Part shown: one piece after another, positions 1 to 13,980 of the stretch
Layout of the letters: the number at the start of each line of letters is the position of its first letter
Position numbering within the stretch: the first letter of the stretch is position 1
Assembly: GCA_965249005.1 (NCBI GenBank)
Contig: CBDFLD010000016.1
Span: 186,001 to 250,000 of the forward strand
Reading direction: 5' to 3'
Origin: CBDFLD01 sp965249005
GTDB lineage: Bacteria; Acidobacteriota; UBA6911
DNA length: 64,000 nucleotides
The notes under the pieces: model-generated
Seen by the model: only the letters and a program-made list of their open reading frames with translations
The model's database searches: none
Told to the model about the DNA's origin: nothing
Translations under genes and position numbers: made by a program

Positions 1-136
1 TATAAGCCGGAGGAGGTGAGGCACGCATGCGGAGCAGGGATTACCTCGACCCCCTGGATAGAGCGGGGCTTTGTCGTTCCCTTCATGTTCGAAGATAGAC
101 GCCTTGCCGCTCACGAAGTGAGCGACCTGCACGATT

Positions 137-574
137 CTAGCCAGCGAGAAGCTGGTCCAGATTCTTGAACCCTTCCTGAAAGACGCTCGTGACGAGAGCT
201 ACGGTCTCGCTCTCCTCCGCGGACGGAACGTCGAACTCTGCTTGCCATTCGCCCAAGGAGGCGTTCGACTCGGTGATCTCCAGCAGGCGCACCGTGGCCA
301 CGTAATTCTCGACGGGCATGGGAGACTCCAGAATGGAATAGGTACAGAGTCTTTCGACATCCGAGAGCGTCACGAGTTGCTCCCGAATGGTCCCGCCGTT
401 GTCCTTCAGCTGAAAATTTCGAATACAGCCAACCGTAGCACTTAGGAGGTCGTCCTCGATACGGCTGGCCTCGATAAACGGATGCCATTGCGGTAGGGCG
501 TTGAAATCCCGGATGGCTTCCCACGCCCGATCGACGGGTGCATTGATAACCGCGGTCACATAAATCTTGGCCAT
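137..574 (-). CDS. SRPBCC-superfamily (polyketide cyclase/START-like) protein
   Basis: This 145-residue protein has the usual SRPBCC opening (NAPVDRAWEAIRDF followed by LPQWHPFI), a helix-grip fold that binds hydrophobic ligands. The length matches a single-domain member. The ATG at 574 is preceded by AGGAG about 8 bases upstream, which supports this start. No catalytic residues identify a substrate, so the ligand is unknown. It reads away from the gltB promoter region, with about 520 bases between the two genes. The preceding bases 1-136 show no gene I can support. Confidence 0.8.
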   Translation of the reverse strand: MAKIYVTAVINAPVDRAWEAIRDFNALPQWHPFIEASRIEDDLLSATVGCIRNFQLKDNGGTIREQLVTLSDVERLCTYSILESPMPVENYVATVRLLEITESNASLGEWQAEFDVPSAEESETVALVTSVFQEGFKNLDQLLAG

Positions 575-903
575 GCTGGTCTCCTGTTCGCTAGTCGAGC
601 CCCTGAAAGGCAGGGCTCAATTGCCGATCAATCCTTACCTCTCTCCCGCTTAATCTCTCCCTGCCATCTCGTTCTAGACGATCCCGATCGAAGCCGCCTC
701 CACGGGAGAGCCGGATCGCTGGAAGAGCGCACGTTGGACGGTCGAGCAGTCCGGATTATCGAGCCCGGTACCGAGGAAGTCAAAACAAAAGATATTCCAT
801 TGGCAAAGCCCGTATCCAAACTTTCCCGATGGTTCGCTTTCTTGGAACGGTCAAGACTGCTATGATTGAAGCTTCCGGGACATCCGAGACTAGCATGATT
901 AAA
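575..903. other. intergenic stretch without a supported gene
   Basis: Between the SRPBCC gene and the gltB promoter I see only short open frames with no good start or family signature. One plus-strand frame around 690-870 reads somewhat protein-like but has no start codon or ribosome site, so it may be a decayed gene end. Confidence 0.4.
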
Positions 904-961
904 ACTCATAGCAGTTATGAGTAGATTCAATTTTACTCATAGCTAAAGTCTAAGGTATAAG
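904..961 (+). promoter_or_regulatory. putative gltB promoter with ACTCATA repeat operator
   Basis: A plausible sigma-70 promoter has TTTACT at 932-937, an 18-base spacer and TATAAG at 956-961, about 135 bases before gltB. Overlapping and preceding it are an inverted pair ACTCATA (904-910)/TATGAGT (916-922) with a 5-base spacer and a third direct copy ACTCATA (935-941), 31 bases from the first and covering the -35 element. This arrangement suits binding of a dimeric repressor or activator. The regulator is unknown; control by nitrogen status is inferred only from the downstream genes. Confidence 0.5.
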
Positions 962-1097
962 ATTACGATCTGTCGGGTAACCCTTTGCATGAGATGGACG
1001 GCCGGCGCGCCATCACCCATCGCGCACGGTGTCTAGATTCCGCAGAACTCGGATTGCTCCGCGTACCTGAATAGCTCGTCCTAATCCAAGGGACACG

Positions 1098-5789
<4,692 letters not shown>

Positions 5790-5918
5790 AGTAGACAGGA
5801 GTTCAAGCGTTGCCGCTTCGTGCCAACTCGTATGGCCGGCACGATCGTAGTCGCTGAGAATCCAAACAAATTGCCGGCAGTAAACGCGTGATCGGCACGG
5901 AAATCCGGAGTGACACTG

Positions 5919-7391
5919 GTGGGAAAAGTAACCGGTTTCATGGAATTTGATCGAGAGCCAATTCCTTATCGGTCTCCTCTCGTGCGAATTCAAGACTACG
6001 ACGAATTTCAGACACCGGTCGCCGAGAGTCACTTGAAATCTCAGGGAGCCCGATGCATGGACTGCGGGGTTCCCTTTTGCCAGTCCGACACAGGATGTCC
6101 TGTCGACAACCTCATCCCCGAATGGAACGATCTGGTTTACCTCGGTCACTGGCAGGACGCTCTCAACCGCCTCCACAAGACCAACAACTTTCCAGAGTTT
6201 ACCGGTCGCGTTTGCCCCGCACCCTGTGAAGGTTCCTGCGTCCTCGGGATCAATGCGCCGGCCGTGACCATCAAGAACATCGAATGCGCGATCGTCGATC
6301 GGGGCTTCGAAGAAGGCTGGATTATTCCGGTGGCGCCAGCCCGCCGCACCGACAAGAGGGTCGCCATTGTCGGTGCGGGACCGGCCGGGCTCGCAGCGGC
6401 CGATCAGCTCAACAAGGCTGGACACCTGGTCACGGTTTACGAACGAGCCGACCGGGTGGGCGGACTACTCATGTACGGCATCCCGAACATGAAGCTGGAC
6501 AAGAAGGTCGTCCAGCGTCGCGTGGATCTCATGGCGGCGGAGGGCGTTGTATTCGTTACGAACGCTCACGTCGGCGAAACAGGGAACATCGACCCCAAGG
6601 CATTGATGAAACAAAACGACGCCATTTTGTTGGCGTGTGGCGCGACGAAACCTCGAGACCTTCCAATTCCGGGACGAGAGCTTCGGGGCATACACTTTGC
6701 CATGGATTTTCTACATGCCAACACAAAAAGCCTGTTGGACTCGCGCCTGGAGGACAAACGCTATATCACAGCCAAAGGGAAGCGCGTCATCGTGATCGGG
6801 GGAGGAGATACCGGAACCGATTGCATCGGCACCTCCATGCGACACAAGTGCAAGGACCTGATCAACCTGGAGCTCCTCCCCGAGCCCCCGGTCGAACGCG
6901 CCCTGGACAACCCGTGGCCGCAGTGGCCGCGCATTTTCCGGGTCGATTACGGGCATGAGGAAACCGCGGCAGTATTCGGCCAGGACCCTCGTCAGTTTTG
7001 CGTGCTGAGCAAACGCTTTTGCGACGACGGGGCCGGGAACGTATCCGGGATTGAAACCGTGCGGATCGAGTGGCTAAAGGACAGCAACGGGAAATGGTCC
7101 CTGGAGGAAGTCCCCGGTTCGGGTCAGACGTTCGAAGCCGATTTGGTACTGCTTGCCATGGGATTCGTAGGACCGGAAGAAAGACTGGGGCAAATACTCG
7201 GAGTAGAAACTGATTCCCGGTCGAATTTCAAGGCCGCTTACGGCGACCACGCAACAAACGTCGAAGGAGTGTTTGCCGCCGGCGACTGCCGGCGAGGGCA
7301 GAGTCTCATCGTGTGGGCCATCAAAGAAGGCCGGATCGCTGCGCGTTCCATGGACAAGTACCTGATGGGATCGACCGAGCTACCTCTATAG
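5919..7391 (+). CDS. gltD: glutamate synthase small subunit
   Basis: The beta subunit supplies electrons from NADPH through FAD and 4Fe-4S clusters to GltB. N-terminal cysteines (CMDCGVPFCQSDTGCP and CPAPCEGSC) bind Fe-S clusters. A FAD site (VAIVGAGPAGLAAAD) and an NADPH site (VIVIGGGDTGTDCIG) follow, and the C-terminal FAD motif is GVFAAGDCRRGQSLIVWA. I chose the GTG at 5919 because GGAG at 5907-5910 is 8 bases upstream and the product then starts MGKVTGFMEF like the family; a GTG at 5910 would add three residues. It pairs functionally with gltB directly upstream. Confidence 0.96.
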   Translation: MGKVTGFMEFDREPIPYRSPLVRIQDYDEFQTPVAESHLKSQGARCMDCGVPFCQSDTGCPVDNLIPEWNDLVYLGHWQDALNRLHKTNNFPEFTGRVCPAPCEGSCVLGINAPAVTIKNIECAIVDRGFEEGWIIPVAPARRTDKRVAIVGAGPAGLAAADQLNKAGHLVTVYERADRVGGLLMYGIPNMKLDKKVVQRRVDLMAAEGVVFVTNAHVGETGNIDPKALMKQNDAILLACGATKPRDLPIPGRELRGIHFAMDFLHANTKSLLDSRLEDKRYITAKGKRVIVIGGGDTGTDCIGTSMRHKCKDLINLELLPEPPVERALDNPWPQWPRIFRVDYGHEETAAVFGQDPRQFCVLSKRFCDDGAGNVSGIETVRIEWLKDSNGKWSLEEVPGSGQTFEADLVLLAMGFVGPEERLGQILGVETDSRSNFKAAYGDHATNVEGVFAAGDCRRGQSLIVWAIKEGRIAARSMDKYLMGSTELPL

Positions 7392-7444
7392 CTTTCAGTT
7401 ATCAGCGGTCAGCTTTCAGCGCTGACTGGCGCAACGCGCCAGTC
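7390..7444. repeat. short direct repeats plus perfect hairpin after gltD
   Basis: AGCTTTCAG occurs at 7390-7398 and 7411-7419 within a TCAGC-rich tract. It is followed by a perfect 9-bp stem, GACTGGCGC (7424-7432) and GCGCCAGTC (7436-7444), with loop AAC. No T-run follows, so this is not a classical terminator; it may be an extragenic palindromic repeat or stabilise the 3' end of the gltBD transcript. Confidence 0.6.
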
Positions 7445-7553
7445 GCTTGGGAACGTAACTGCGCAGCGCACCGTGAAACAACGTGGTTTTTGACGATTTG
7501 CTAAGTTACACGCATAGCAGCAGATCCGCGAGCAGTTACTTAAGAGCTGCGCG

Positions 7554-8042
7554 CTAACTGCTATCCGGAAGCTTTGTGTCTCGGGAGGAGTGGACTGCGG
7601 TGGCGGCGAGAATCTGCGCCACCAACAGGAGCATTCCGACGTCTCGGAGCGCCACCCATCTCATTTCACTCATCAACTCCTCATGACTGCGCGTTACGGG
7701 CCTTAGCTCGAAGCAGCCGCAGTTGACGGCGTGGTCCCTCGTCAGATTGACTCCGAGGGCGACAATAAACACCAGAAGCAGGGCGCCCGCCACCAGTGCC
7801 GAGCTCCGTCGGCACACCCCCGCGATGAGAGCCGATCCAATCAGCAATTCGACCCATGGAAGAGTCAGGGCCATCGCGTTGATCACTTCGCCGGGGACCA
7901 GCCGGTAATTATAGATCATTTGGGCGAAGGCGGGCGGATCGACGATCTTTGGAATGGCGGCTGCAACGAAGATCACCCCGAGCGCAATCTGAACGCGGAC
8001 CGTCAACCAGGGGTGGATCAGCCACGAGACACGTCGCTTCAT
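7554..8042 (-). CDS. MauE/DoxX-family membrane protein
   Basis: This 162-residue protein has about four hydrophobic segments (IALGVIFVAAAIPKI near residue 20, ALTLPWVELLIGSALIAGV, ALVAGALLLVFIVALG, VGMLLLVAQILAA). It carries the NCGCF cysteine pair typical of MauE/DoxX redox-associated membrane proteins, which are linked to thiol or disulfide chemistry in the envelope. Its start overlaps the stop of the upstream rhodanese gene by 4 bases, so the two are almost certainly co-translated. The partner suggests sulfur or thiol redox work; the exact substrate is unknown. Confidence 0.8.
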   Translation of the reverse strand: MKRRVSWLIHPWLTVRVQIALGVIFVAAAIPKIVDPPAFAQMIYNYRLVPGEVINAMALTLPWVELLIGSALIAGVCRRSSALVAGALLLVFIVALGVNLTRDHAVNCGCFELRPVTRSHEELMSEMRWVALRDVGMLLLVAQILAATAVHSSRDTKLPDSS

Positions 8043-8645
8043 GGCTCCTCTCCCGCTGAGACCGGCCGACCGGTGGCCTCCCAGTCCGGATATCCCTCCA
8101 GATAGATAAGGACGTTGTTGTGGCCGGACATGTACAGCCGCTCTGCCAGGAGCTTGGAATCGTCACAGTGGCCGCCACTACAGTACGCGACTACGGGTTG
8201 ATCCATGGGGACCGCGGCAAGAAGATCCTGGATCTTACCGTCGATCTCGCTCTCCCAAACCGGGAAGTTCCTCGCGCCTGCGATATGTCCCTGAAGATAA
8301 TCTTTGGTTCTTCGGGCATCCAGAAATGGTGCACCCACGCGAAACAGCAGCCACACGTCTTCCCTCTCGATCGTGACCCAGGCCTGCTCCGGATGAATGG
8401 GAAACCTTTCCCGGACTTGCTCGATCGAAACTTCGTCTTGTTCGGCGGCAGCCTCCGCCGAATCTTCGTTGGACGAAACAGATTCGGGCGCCCCCGACTC
8501 AACAGGTGCAATGGTCATCGCGTCCGGATAGTGGCGGATCCAGTCGAGTCTGCGCTCATCGCCGGCCAGCAGATTGGTGACAATTGCGCAGAAGATTCCC
8601 GCTCCCACGATGAGGAGGCCCTCCTTCAGGATCTTGATGTTCAAG
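8039..8645 (-). CDS. membrane-anchored rhodanese-like protein
   Basis: An N-terminal membrane segment (EGLLIVGAGIFCAIVTNLLA) is followed by an acidic linker and a single rhodanese domain with FLDARRTKDYLQGHIAGARN and the active-site loop YCSGGHCDDS. The loop cysteine would carry persulfide; the family moves sulfane sulfur. I prefer the TTG at 8645 because AGGAGG lies about 10 bases upstream; the ATG at 8707 would put that ribosome site inside the coding region. The downstream MauE/DoxX gene overlaps by 4 bases. The pair may be an envelope sulfur-relay module, which is inference. Confidence 0.8.
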
Positions 8646-8829
8646 TGGCCTATCCCTCCTAGAAGCCTGAGTACCACAGCCTCCCGAAAGCCTAAGATAG
8701 CAAACAACTTCGGTCAACTTCAGGATGGCAGCTCAACACGCCCCGTGTGGGAACGGCCTCTCGGACCGTGCGAGATCTGTCATTAGGATCAACTCTCACT
8801 TGGACGGCCCGGGCGAGTTCCCGGCTGCC

Positions 8830-9411
8830 TCATGCACGACGATCCACGCGCGGTCCAATTCCAAGCTGGGCGGCGTGAGGCTTCAAGGCATCGATGACAA
8901 ATTCAATATGGACATTCAGATCGACCCCGAGCTTTTCAGCACCCGCGGTCACTTCGGCTCTTTCGACCTTGGCCGCAAACGCCTTATCCTTGAGCTTTTT
9001 GCACACGCTCTTCGGGGTGAGCGTCATTACTCCTTCGGGCCGCACCAAACAGCAGGCTACAATAAAGCCGGTCAGCTCGTCACATGCCAACAAGGCCTTG
9101 TCCATCGCGCTGCGCGGGTCGACGCCCCAGCCTGTGTAATGAGCCGAGACGGCGTACGCGACTTCCGTCTTCCCTCGCTCCCTCAGCCAATCCACGATCC
9201 GGCTGGGGTGGTCCTCTGGCCAACGCTCGTAGTCCGCGTCGTGCAGCATGCCTGCAATCCCCCAGACTTCTTCGTCCTCACTACCTTGACCGTAGCGATG
9301 GGCCGCCTCACGCATGACGAGCTCCACAGCTCTTGCATGCTTGCGCAATGACTCTGTTTCCGTCCACTCACAAAGATGGCGCCAGGCCTCTTCGCGCGTC
9401 AGGGTCACCAC
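8830..9411 (-). CDS. HD-domain hydrolase
   Basis: This 193-residue protein has the HD signature (RKHARAVELVMREAAHRYG, then GMLHDADYERWPEDHP, later AHYTGW and DELTGFI). These place the metal ligands H...HD...D of the HD phosphohydrolase superfamily. Small single-domain members like this are often annotated as hydrolases of unknown substrate. It stands alone, and the 180 bases between it and the rhodanese gene show nothing notable. Confidence 0.8.
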   Translation of the reverse strand: MVTLTREEAWRHLCEWTETESLRKHARAVELVMREAAHRYGQGSEDEEVWGIAGMLHDADYERWPEDHPSRIVDWLRERGKTEVAYAVSAHYTGWGVDPRSAMDKALLACDELTGFIVACCLVRPEGVMTLTPKSVCKKLKDKAFAAKVERAEVTAGAEKLGVDLNVHIEFVIDALKPHAAQLGIGPRVDRRA

Positions 9412-9608
9412 TCCTCCAGGTCTTCAGCAGGTTCAACCCAAATTGATCGAACCGAATTGCCCGAACCATTGTCAGCTACGGTTTCAAAAAGCGCCAGTCT
9501 TTAGTATTCTGATTGTTCATGGCTTGGATCCGGGATCGCCGACTCCATCTCTACAACTCGCGCCGGAATCAAAGAAAGCGTACTCCGCTGCCTCGGCAAA
9601 GTACGCGG

Positions 9609-10904
9609 ATGACGAGGTCGGCGGAACACTTCGCATTCTTGTTGCTTTCGATTGTTGGTTCGGGCGGCTCGCTTTGGGGTCAGGATTTCTTCCCCGAACG
9701 AGTCCCGGCCCAGTTCATGAGCTTCGGAGGCTGGGAATGGCTCGAACGTCACGACAGGGCAACTCAGGAAAAGCCGGACGATTTGATTGCGGCAATGCAA
9801 TTGAGAAGTGGAGACGTCGTCGCCGACATTGGTTGCGGATCGGGTTACTTCACTCGCCGAATCGCGCGAAAGGTGGCGCCCAACGGGTTAGTCTATGCAG
9901 TCGATATTCAACCCGAGATGCTCGATATCATGCAGGACCTGGTAAACAACGAGGCGTTGCTGGGCGTCATTCCCGTGCAGGGAGAGCCGGCGCACCCCAA
10001 TTTGCCCTTGACGAGCATAGACTGGATGTTACTGGTCGACGTCTATCACGAGTTTTCCGAGTGGGGACAGATGCTTCAGGGCATGCAAGCGGCACTGGCC
10101 CCCGACGGCAAGGTCGCTTTGGTGGAATACCGGTCCGAAGACGGGACAGGAGACCATATCAAGGCGGACCATCGCATGTCGGCTCGTCAGGTCCTTTCCG
10201 AATGGAAGCCGGCGGGATTCAAGCTGGCGGATCTGCTGGAGTTTCTTCCATCCCAGCATATCTTCATCTTCCAGGGCAAGAACGGCCGAGACCCCGTGAT
10301 CGAGGACCACGATTTGATCGATGCACTCGACCGGAAACTGATTGAAGCTAGAGCCACTGCAGCCGGTGCACACGAAGTGAAGATCCAAATCAAGAGAAAG
10401 GTCCCGAGGAGAATTCTCATCACTGCCTCGGTCGGAACCCACTTCCAGAGCCAAGGACGCGCAAGGAATATGGTAGCTCGCAGAGACGGCGTCATAGACT
10501 TGAATGATGATTCGACAAGAGAGTGGACGATCCTGGCAGCGAGCTCTGAATGGTCCGTTCCGGTGCCCAAACCGCAGTCGACACTGGAGGTTGCACCACC
10601 TTCCCACAGGAGAACGCTTTCTCATTTGCTTTACTTTTTGCAGGCCTCTCCACTTGCTCCCCCCGCCGTACAGGCCGCCGTGTGGATTCAAAGCGGAAAT
10701 ATCGACTACGATCAATTGAGGACCCATCTGAAGACGAGCTCTCTCGGTCTGGCGGATACCGTCACTCTCGCATTGAGGTTTTGTGACCAGTTTGGCCTGG
10801 ACGTCACGAAGGCGCGAGTCTGGACTGACTGTGACCGACTCATGGAGGGGGTACGGGAAGCGCATACGCAGGATTGGCTAAGGAGCAAAATGGAGGCTCC
10901 GTAG
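9609..10904 (+). CDS. secreted SAM-dependent methyltransferase with extra C-terminal domain
   Basis: The start at 9609 gives a signal-peptide-like N-terminus (MTRSAEHFAFLLLSIVGSGG then LWGQ). A class I methyltransferase domain follows, with motif I VADIGCGSGYFTRR and the downstream acidic YAVDIQPEM and LLVDVYHEF. About 190 further residues have no family I recognise. An export signal on a SAM-dependent enzyme is odd, since SAM is cytoplasmic, but the same layout recurs at 30714-31532. The open frame extends upstream to 9513, but that region is less protein-like. Substrate unknown. Confidence 0.75.
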   Translation: MTRSAEHFAFLLLSIVGSGGSLWGQDFFPERVPAQFMSFGGWEWLERHDRATQEKPDDLIAAMQLRSGDVVADIGCGSGYFTRRIARKVAPNGLVYAVDIQPEMLDIMQDLVNNEALLGVIPVQGEPAHPNLPLTSIDWMLLVDVYHEFSEWGQMLQGMQAALAPDGKVALVEYRSEDGTGDHIKADHRMSARQVLSEWKPAGFKLADLLEFLPSQHIFIFQGKNGRDPVIEDHDLIDALDRKLIEARATAAGAHEVKIQIKRKVPRRILITASVGTHFQSQGRARNMVARRDGVIDLNDDSTREWTILAASSEWSVPVPKPQSTLEVAPPSHRRTLSHLLYFLQASPLAPPAVQAAVWIQSGNIDYDQLRTHLKTSSLGLADTVTLALRFCDQFGLDVTKARVWTDCDRLMEGVREAHTQDWLRSKMEAP

Positions 10905-11054
10905 CCATCAGACTTCCGCCGGGCTTTCGTAGCTTTCCCTAAGCCCCCCTAAATCCATTGATGCGGCCCGTGCGTGTCACTATACTCAGCGGGAGAATCG
11001 AGATCGCCTTCAACAATTCCAGTTGAAACAACCCAAGACGCCGAGTAGGGGGCG

Positions 11055-11216
11055 GTGCTGGAGAAAAGGCAAAGCCGACTGGAACAGCCGTTGGAGGAAC
11101 CCCATGACGAGTTGCTAACCGGAGCCGAGTTCGCCGAGTGGTACGATAAAGAACGCACCCTGATCAAGACCGCGCTCGGGCCTGTGAAATCATGCTGCCA
11201 ATACCGCGAAGTATGA
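11055..11216 (+). CDS. possible small acidic protein overlapping the sulfatase start
   Basis: A 53-codon frame with GTG start is preceded by a G-rich stretch (AGGGGGCGGTG). Its product is charged (EQPLEEPHDELLTGAEFAEWYDKER) and overlaps the first 25 bases of the sulfatase gene, as translationally coupled genes do. No family is recognised. It is the only plausible coding content in the 290 bases between the methyltransferase and sulfatase genes; it may be chance. Confidence 0.3.
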   Translation: MLEKRQSRLEQPLEEPHDELLTGAEFAEWYDKERTLIKTALGPVKSCCQYREV

Positions 11217-12607
11217 CCTTGCTGGGGACGTTGTGGCTGCTCGTCGGATCTCCCCCTGCTGAGGGAAACGGTCTGCCTCTTGACGCCGCCCGACCGAACT
11301 TCGTGATCATCATGGCGGATGATCTGGGGTACGGGGACCTGGGTTGCTTCGGATCCAAGAGCATACAGACTCCGCATTTGGATCGGATGGCGGCAGAGGG
11401 CATTCGACTCACAAGCTTCTACGTGGCCGCTGCTGTTTGCTCTCCGTCGCGCGCGGCGCTGCTGACGGGATCGTATCCCAAACGCGTCGGGATCACCAAG
11501 GTGCTCTTCCCGCAGGATTCCCTTGGACTTCACGACGGGGAACGGACCCTGCCGGAGATACTGAAGGAGCGCGGATACGCAACCGCGTGTATTGGAAAGT
11601 GGCACCTGGGACATCACGCGCACTTCTTGCCGACAAGGCACGGGTTCGATTTCTACTTTGGGTTGCCCTATTCCAACGACATGGACCCACCCAATCCGGC
11701 GCGAAAGTATCCTCCCTTGCCGCTGCTCAGGAATGAAACCGTCATTGAAGAGGACCCCGATCAGGACTTATTGACCAGACGTTACACGGAGGAAGCCGTT
11801 CAGTTTGTCCGTGATCATAGAAGGCAGCCGTTCTTTTTGTATCTGCCGCATACGATGCCCCATCGTCCGATCCACGCCACCCGGGACTTCGCGCGAGGTA
11901 TTCCCGACAGTCGCTGGAAAGAGATTCGACCGGACAAAAAGGCGACGCGAGACTTCCTACTCAGTGCCGCCGTAGCGGAGATCGACTGGAGCACCGGGGA
12001 GATTTTGAAGGCCATCCGGGAACTCGATCTCGACGAGAACACCATGGTTGTATTCACTTCCGACAACGGCCCGGCTGCGGGCAGCGCTGGGCTCCTTCGA
12101 GGCCGCAAGGCAAGCACCTGGGAGGGAGGCATGCGAGTGCCCGGCATCGCGCGCTGGCCTGGAAAAATAGAATCCGGAGCCGAATCGGCGGCACTCACCA
12201 CGACGATGGACCTGCTTCCGACCCTGGCAAGGCTTGCTGGGGCGGCCATTCCGACGGACCGCACCCTGGATGGGAAAGATATCTGGTTGGTTCTTTCCGG
12301 CTCCAGCCACGAGAAATCTCCGCACGAGGCTTTCTATTACTATCGTGGGGATATGCTGTCGGCGGTTCGGGCCGGCCCATGGAAGCTGCGCGTGAGCTCC
12401 GCAAGCGGAAAAAAAGAAACCTTCCGTGGGCTTTTCAACCTCGAGGAGGATCTTTCCGAGAGGGTAGATCTGGCGGGCCGGTACCCGGAAGTCGTCGCGC
12501 GGCTCGAGACTCTCCTGGCGAGTGCCAGAGAAGACATTGGTGATGGCCGGCACGGTGGCCGGAATGCGCGGCCCGCGGCCCATATCCAATCCAGAGGCGA
12601 ACAATGA
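11192..12607 (+). CDS. secreted arylsulfatase-type sulfatase
   Basis: This 471-residue protein begins with a signal peptide (LLGTLWLLVGSPP) and then the sulfatase core: PNFVIIMADDLGYGDLGCFG (metal-binding Asp pair), CSPSRAALLTG (the CxPSR site whose Cys becomes formylglycine), KWHLGH and FTSDNGPAAG. It hydrolyses sulfate esters outside the cytoplasm; whether the substrate is a polysaccharide or a small aryl ester cannot be read. A Cys-type sulfatase needs a maturation enzyme, which is not in this window. Its stop overlaps the start of yfbR by 4 bases. Confidence 0.92.
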   Translation: MLPIPRSMTLLGTLWLLVGSPPAEGNGLPLDAARPNFVIIMADDLGYGDLGCFGSKSIQTPHLDRMAAEGIRLTSFYVAAAVCSPSRAALLTGSYPKRVGITKVLFPQDSLGLHDGERTLPEILKERGYATACIGKWHLGHHAHFLPTRHGFDFYFGLPYSNDMDPPNPARKYPPLPLLRNETVIEEDPDQDLLTRRYTEEAVQFVRDHRRQPFFLYLPHTMPHRPIHATRDFARGIPDSRWKEIRPDKKATRDFLLSAAVAEIDWSTGEILKAIRELDLDENTMVVFTSDNGPAAGSAGLLRGRKASTWEGGMRVPGIARWPGKIESGAESAALTTTMDLLPTLARLAGAAIPTDRTLDGKDIWLVLSGSSHEKSPHEAFYYYRGDMLSAVRAGPWKLRVSSASGKKETFRGLFNLEEDLSERVDLAGRYPEVVARLETLLASAREDIGDGRHGGRNARPAAHIQSRGEQ

Positions 12608-13182
12608 GTCACTTCTTTGCGTATCTGTCGCGCATGAAGTTCATCAAACGGTGGGGTCTCATGCACACCACCTACCCCGAGAACATCCAGGAGCACAGCC
12701 TTCGCGTGGCCATGATCGCCCACGCGCTCGCCTTGATAAGGAACGAGCGATTCGGCGGTTCGGTGAATCCCGACCGGACGGCGTCGCTGGCCATGTACCA
12801 CGACGCGGCCGAGGTTCTGATCGGAGACTTGCCATCTCCGGTCAAGTACTACAACAAGGAGATCTTGAATGCCTACAAGCAAATCGAAACCGTCTCCCAG
12901 AAAAAGCTCTTGAGCATGCTTCCGGAGGAGCTTCGAGGCGCTTACGAGTTTCTGCTGGTCGGACATTCCGAGGACGAAGAGGAGCGGAAGCTGGTCGCGG
13001 CTGCCGACAAGGTATGTGCATACGTCAAATGCCTAGAAGAAGTCAGCGCAGGCAACCCTGAGTTCAAGCAGGCGCGGCATGCTCTGGAGCGACAGATTCG
13101 AAACCTGAACATGCCGGAGGTCGCTTACTTCCTGGAAAAGTTCGCGCCCAGTTTCGAGCTCACCCTCGATGAACTCCATTAG
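12604..13182 (+). CDS. yfbR: 5'-deoxynucleotidase of the YfbR family
   Basis: This 192-residue HD-domain protein resembles E. coli YfbR along its whole length: SHFFAYLSRMKFIKRW, EHSLRVAMIAHALA, AMYHDAAEVLIGDLPSPVKY, ADKVCAYVKCLEE and FELTLDELH. YfbR dephosphorylates deoxyribonucleoside 5'-monophosphates in the cytoplasm. The HD metal ligands (EHS...YHDA...AADK) are present. It starts inside the sulfatase stop (ATGA), an odd coupling of a cytoplasmic nucleotidase to a secreted sulfatase. Confidence 0.93.
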   Translation: MSHFFAYLSRMKFIKRWGLMHTTYPENIQEHSLRVAMIAHALALIRNERFGGSVNPDRTASLAMYHDAAEVLIGDLPSPVKYYNKEILNAYKQIETVSQKKLLSMLPEELRGAYEFLLVGHSEDEEERKLVAAADKVCAYVKCLEEVSAGNPEFKQARHALERQIRNLNMPEVAYFLEKFAPSFELTLDELH

Positions 13183-13247
13183 ATCCAAGCGACTCGGAGA
13201 AACCTCAGAAACACTCCATCTCTTCCGGCGCCGCAAGGAGGTCGTCA

Positions 13248-13901
13248 ATGCAATACAGCATCGAAGGAGAACTGGCCCAAATTGCACGGCTGCATTTTTC
13301 TGAAGGAGAGACCTGCTGGGGAAGTCGAGGCGCCCTGATGGCGCTGGATCCAACCGTCCAGTGGTCGCTCAGGGTTCCCGGCGGAGTCGAAGGGGCCGTG
13401 CGGCGCGTCCTCTCCGGAGAGGGAATCACCCTGACGCACATTCGGGCGACCGCAGACAATCAAGAGGTGTTATTGTCTCCCAACCAACCAGGCAAAATCG
13501 TGGCCTGGGACCTGGTTGACGGCGCCGTGATCACCACCCGGGGCTCCTTCGTGGCGGCGTTCGGCTCCGACGTCCGGATCGACGTCGTGGTGGCCAAGCG
13601 CGCGGGGGCCGCTCTTTTCGGGGGAGCAGGCCTGTTTCTTCAAAAAGTCGCGGGGAAGGGGACGGTCCTTATCCATGGGGCGGGGGACTTCTCGGACCGC
13701 TTGTTGTCCCCAGGGGAATCAACGCTGGTAAGCACCGGCAACTTGGCCGCCTTTTCCGAGGTAGTCGACTACAACATCCAAGGAGTGGGAGGTTGTCGCC
13801 GGATCCTATTCGCGGGAGAAGGCCTGTTCATGACGAAACTCTCCGGCCCCGGCCGGGTGCTTCTTCAATCACTGAAGAGGGGCCACCAGAAGGGGTCCTA
13901 G
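13248..13901 (+). CDS. AIM24-family protein
   Basis: This 217-residue all-beta protein fits the AIM24 family (LFGGAGLFLQKVAGKGTVLIHG, LFAGEGLFMTKLSGPGRVLLQS), named after a mitochondrial biogenesis protein and found widely in bacteria without a firm function. AAGGAGG lies about 8 bases before the ATG. The gene ends in a large imperfect inverted repeat that separates it from the cysH leader region. Confidence 0.85.
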   Translation: MQYSIEGELAQIARLHFSEGETCWGSRGALMALDPTVQWSLRVPGGVEGAVRRVLSGEGITLTHIRATADNQEVLLSPNQPGKIVAWDLVDGAVITTRGSFVAAFGSDVRIDVVVAKRAGAALFGGAGLFLQKVAGKGTVLIHGAGDFSDRLLSPGESTLVSTGNLAAFSEVVDYNIQGVGGCRRILFAGEGLFMTKLSGPGRVLLQSLKRGHQKGS

Positions 13902-13972
13902 CTTGAAAATTGAGTTTCCGCGCTGTTGTCTCCTGAGCATCACGGAAAGAAAGAAAATTCAATTCTCAAGCT
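13900..13972. terminator. large imperfect hairpin between AIM24 gene and cysH promoter
   Basis: AGCTTGAAAATTGAGTTTCCG at the 5' side pairs, with a few mismatches, with a 3' arm ending CAATTCTCAAGCT at 13972. The stem is long and AT-rich with no T-run, so it may be an RNA 3'-end structure or a bidirectional terminator. Confidence 0.45.
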
Positions 13973-13980
13973 ATGACCGC

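Noticed and set aside
628..930. A 100-codon minus-strand frame upstream of gltB
   Set aside because: No ribosome site, Ser/Arg-rich shadow-like composition, and it overlaps the promoter repeats.
10949..11641. A 230-codon minus-strand frame over the sulfatase start
   Set aside because: Antisense to the sulfatase signal peptide and active site; no protein signature.
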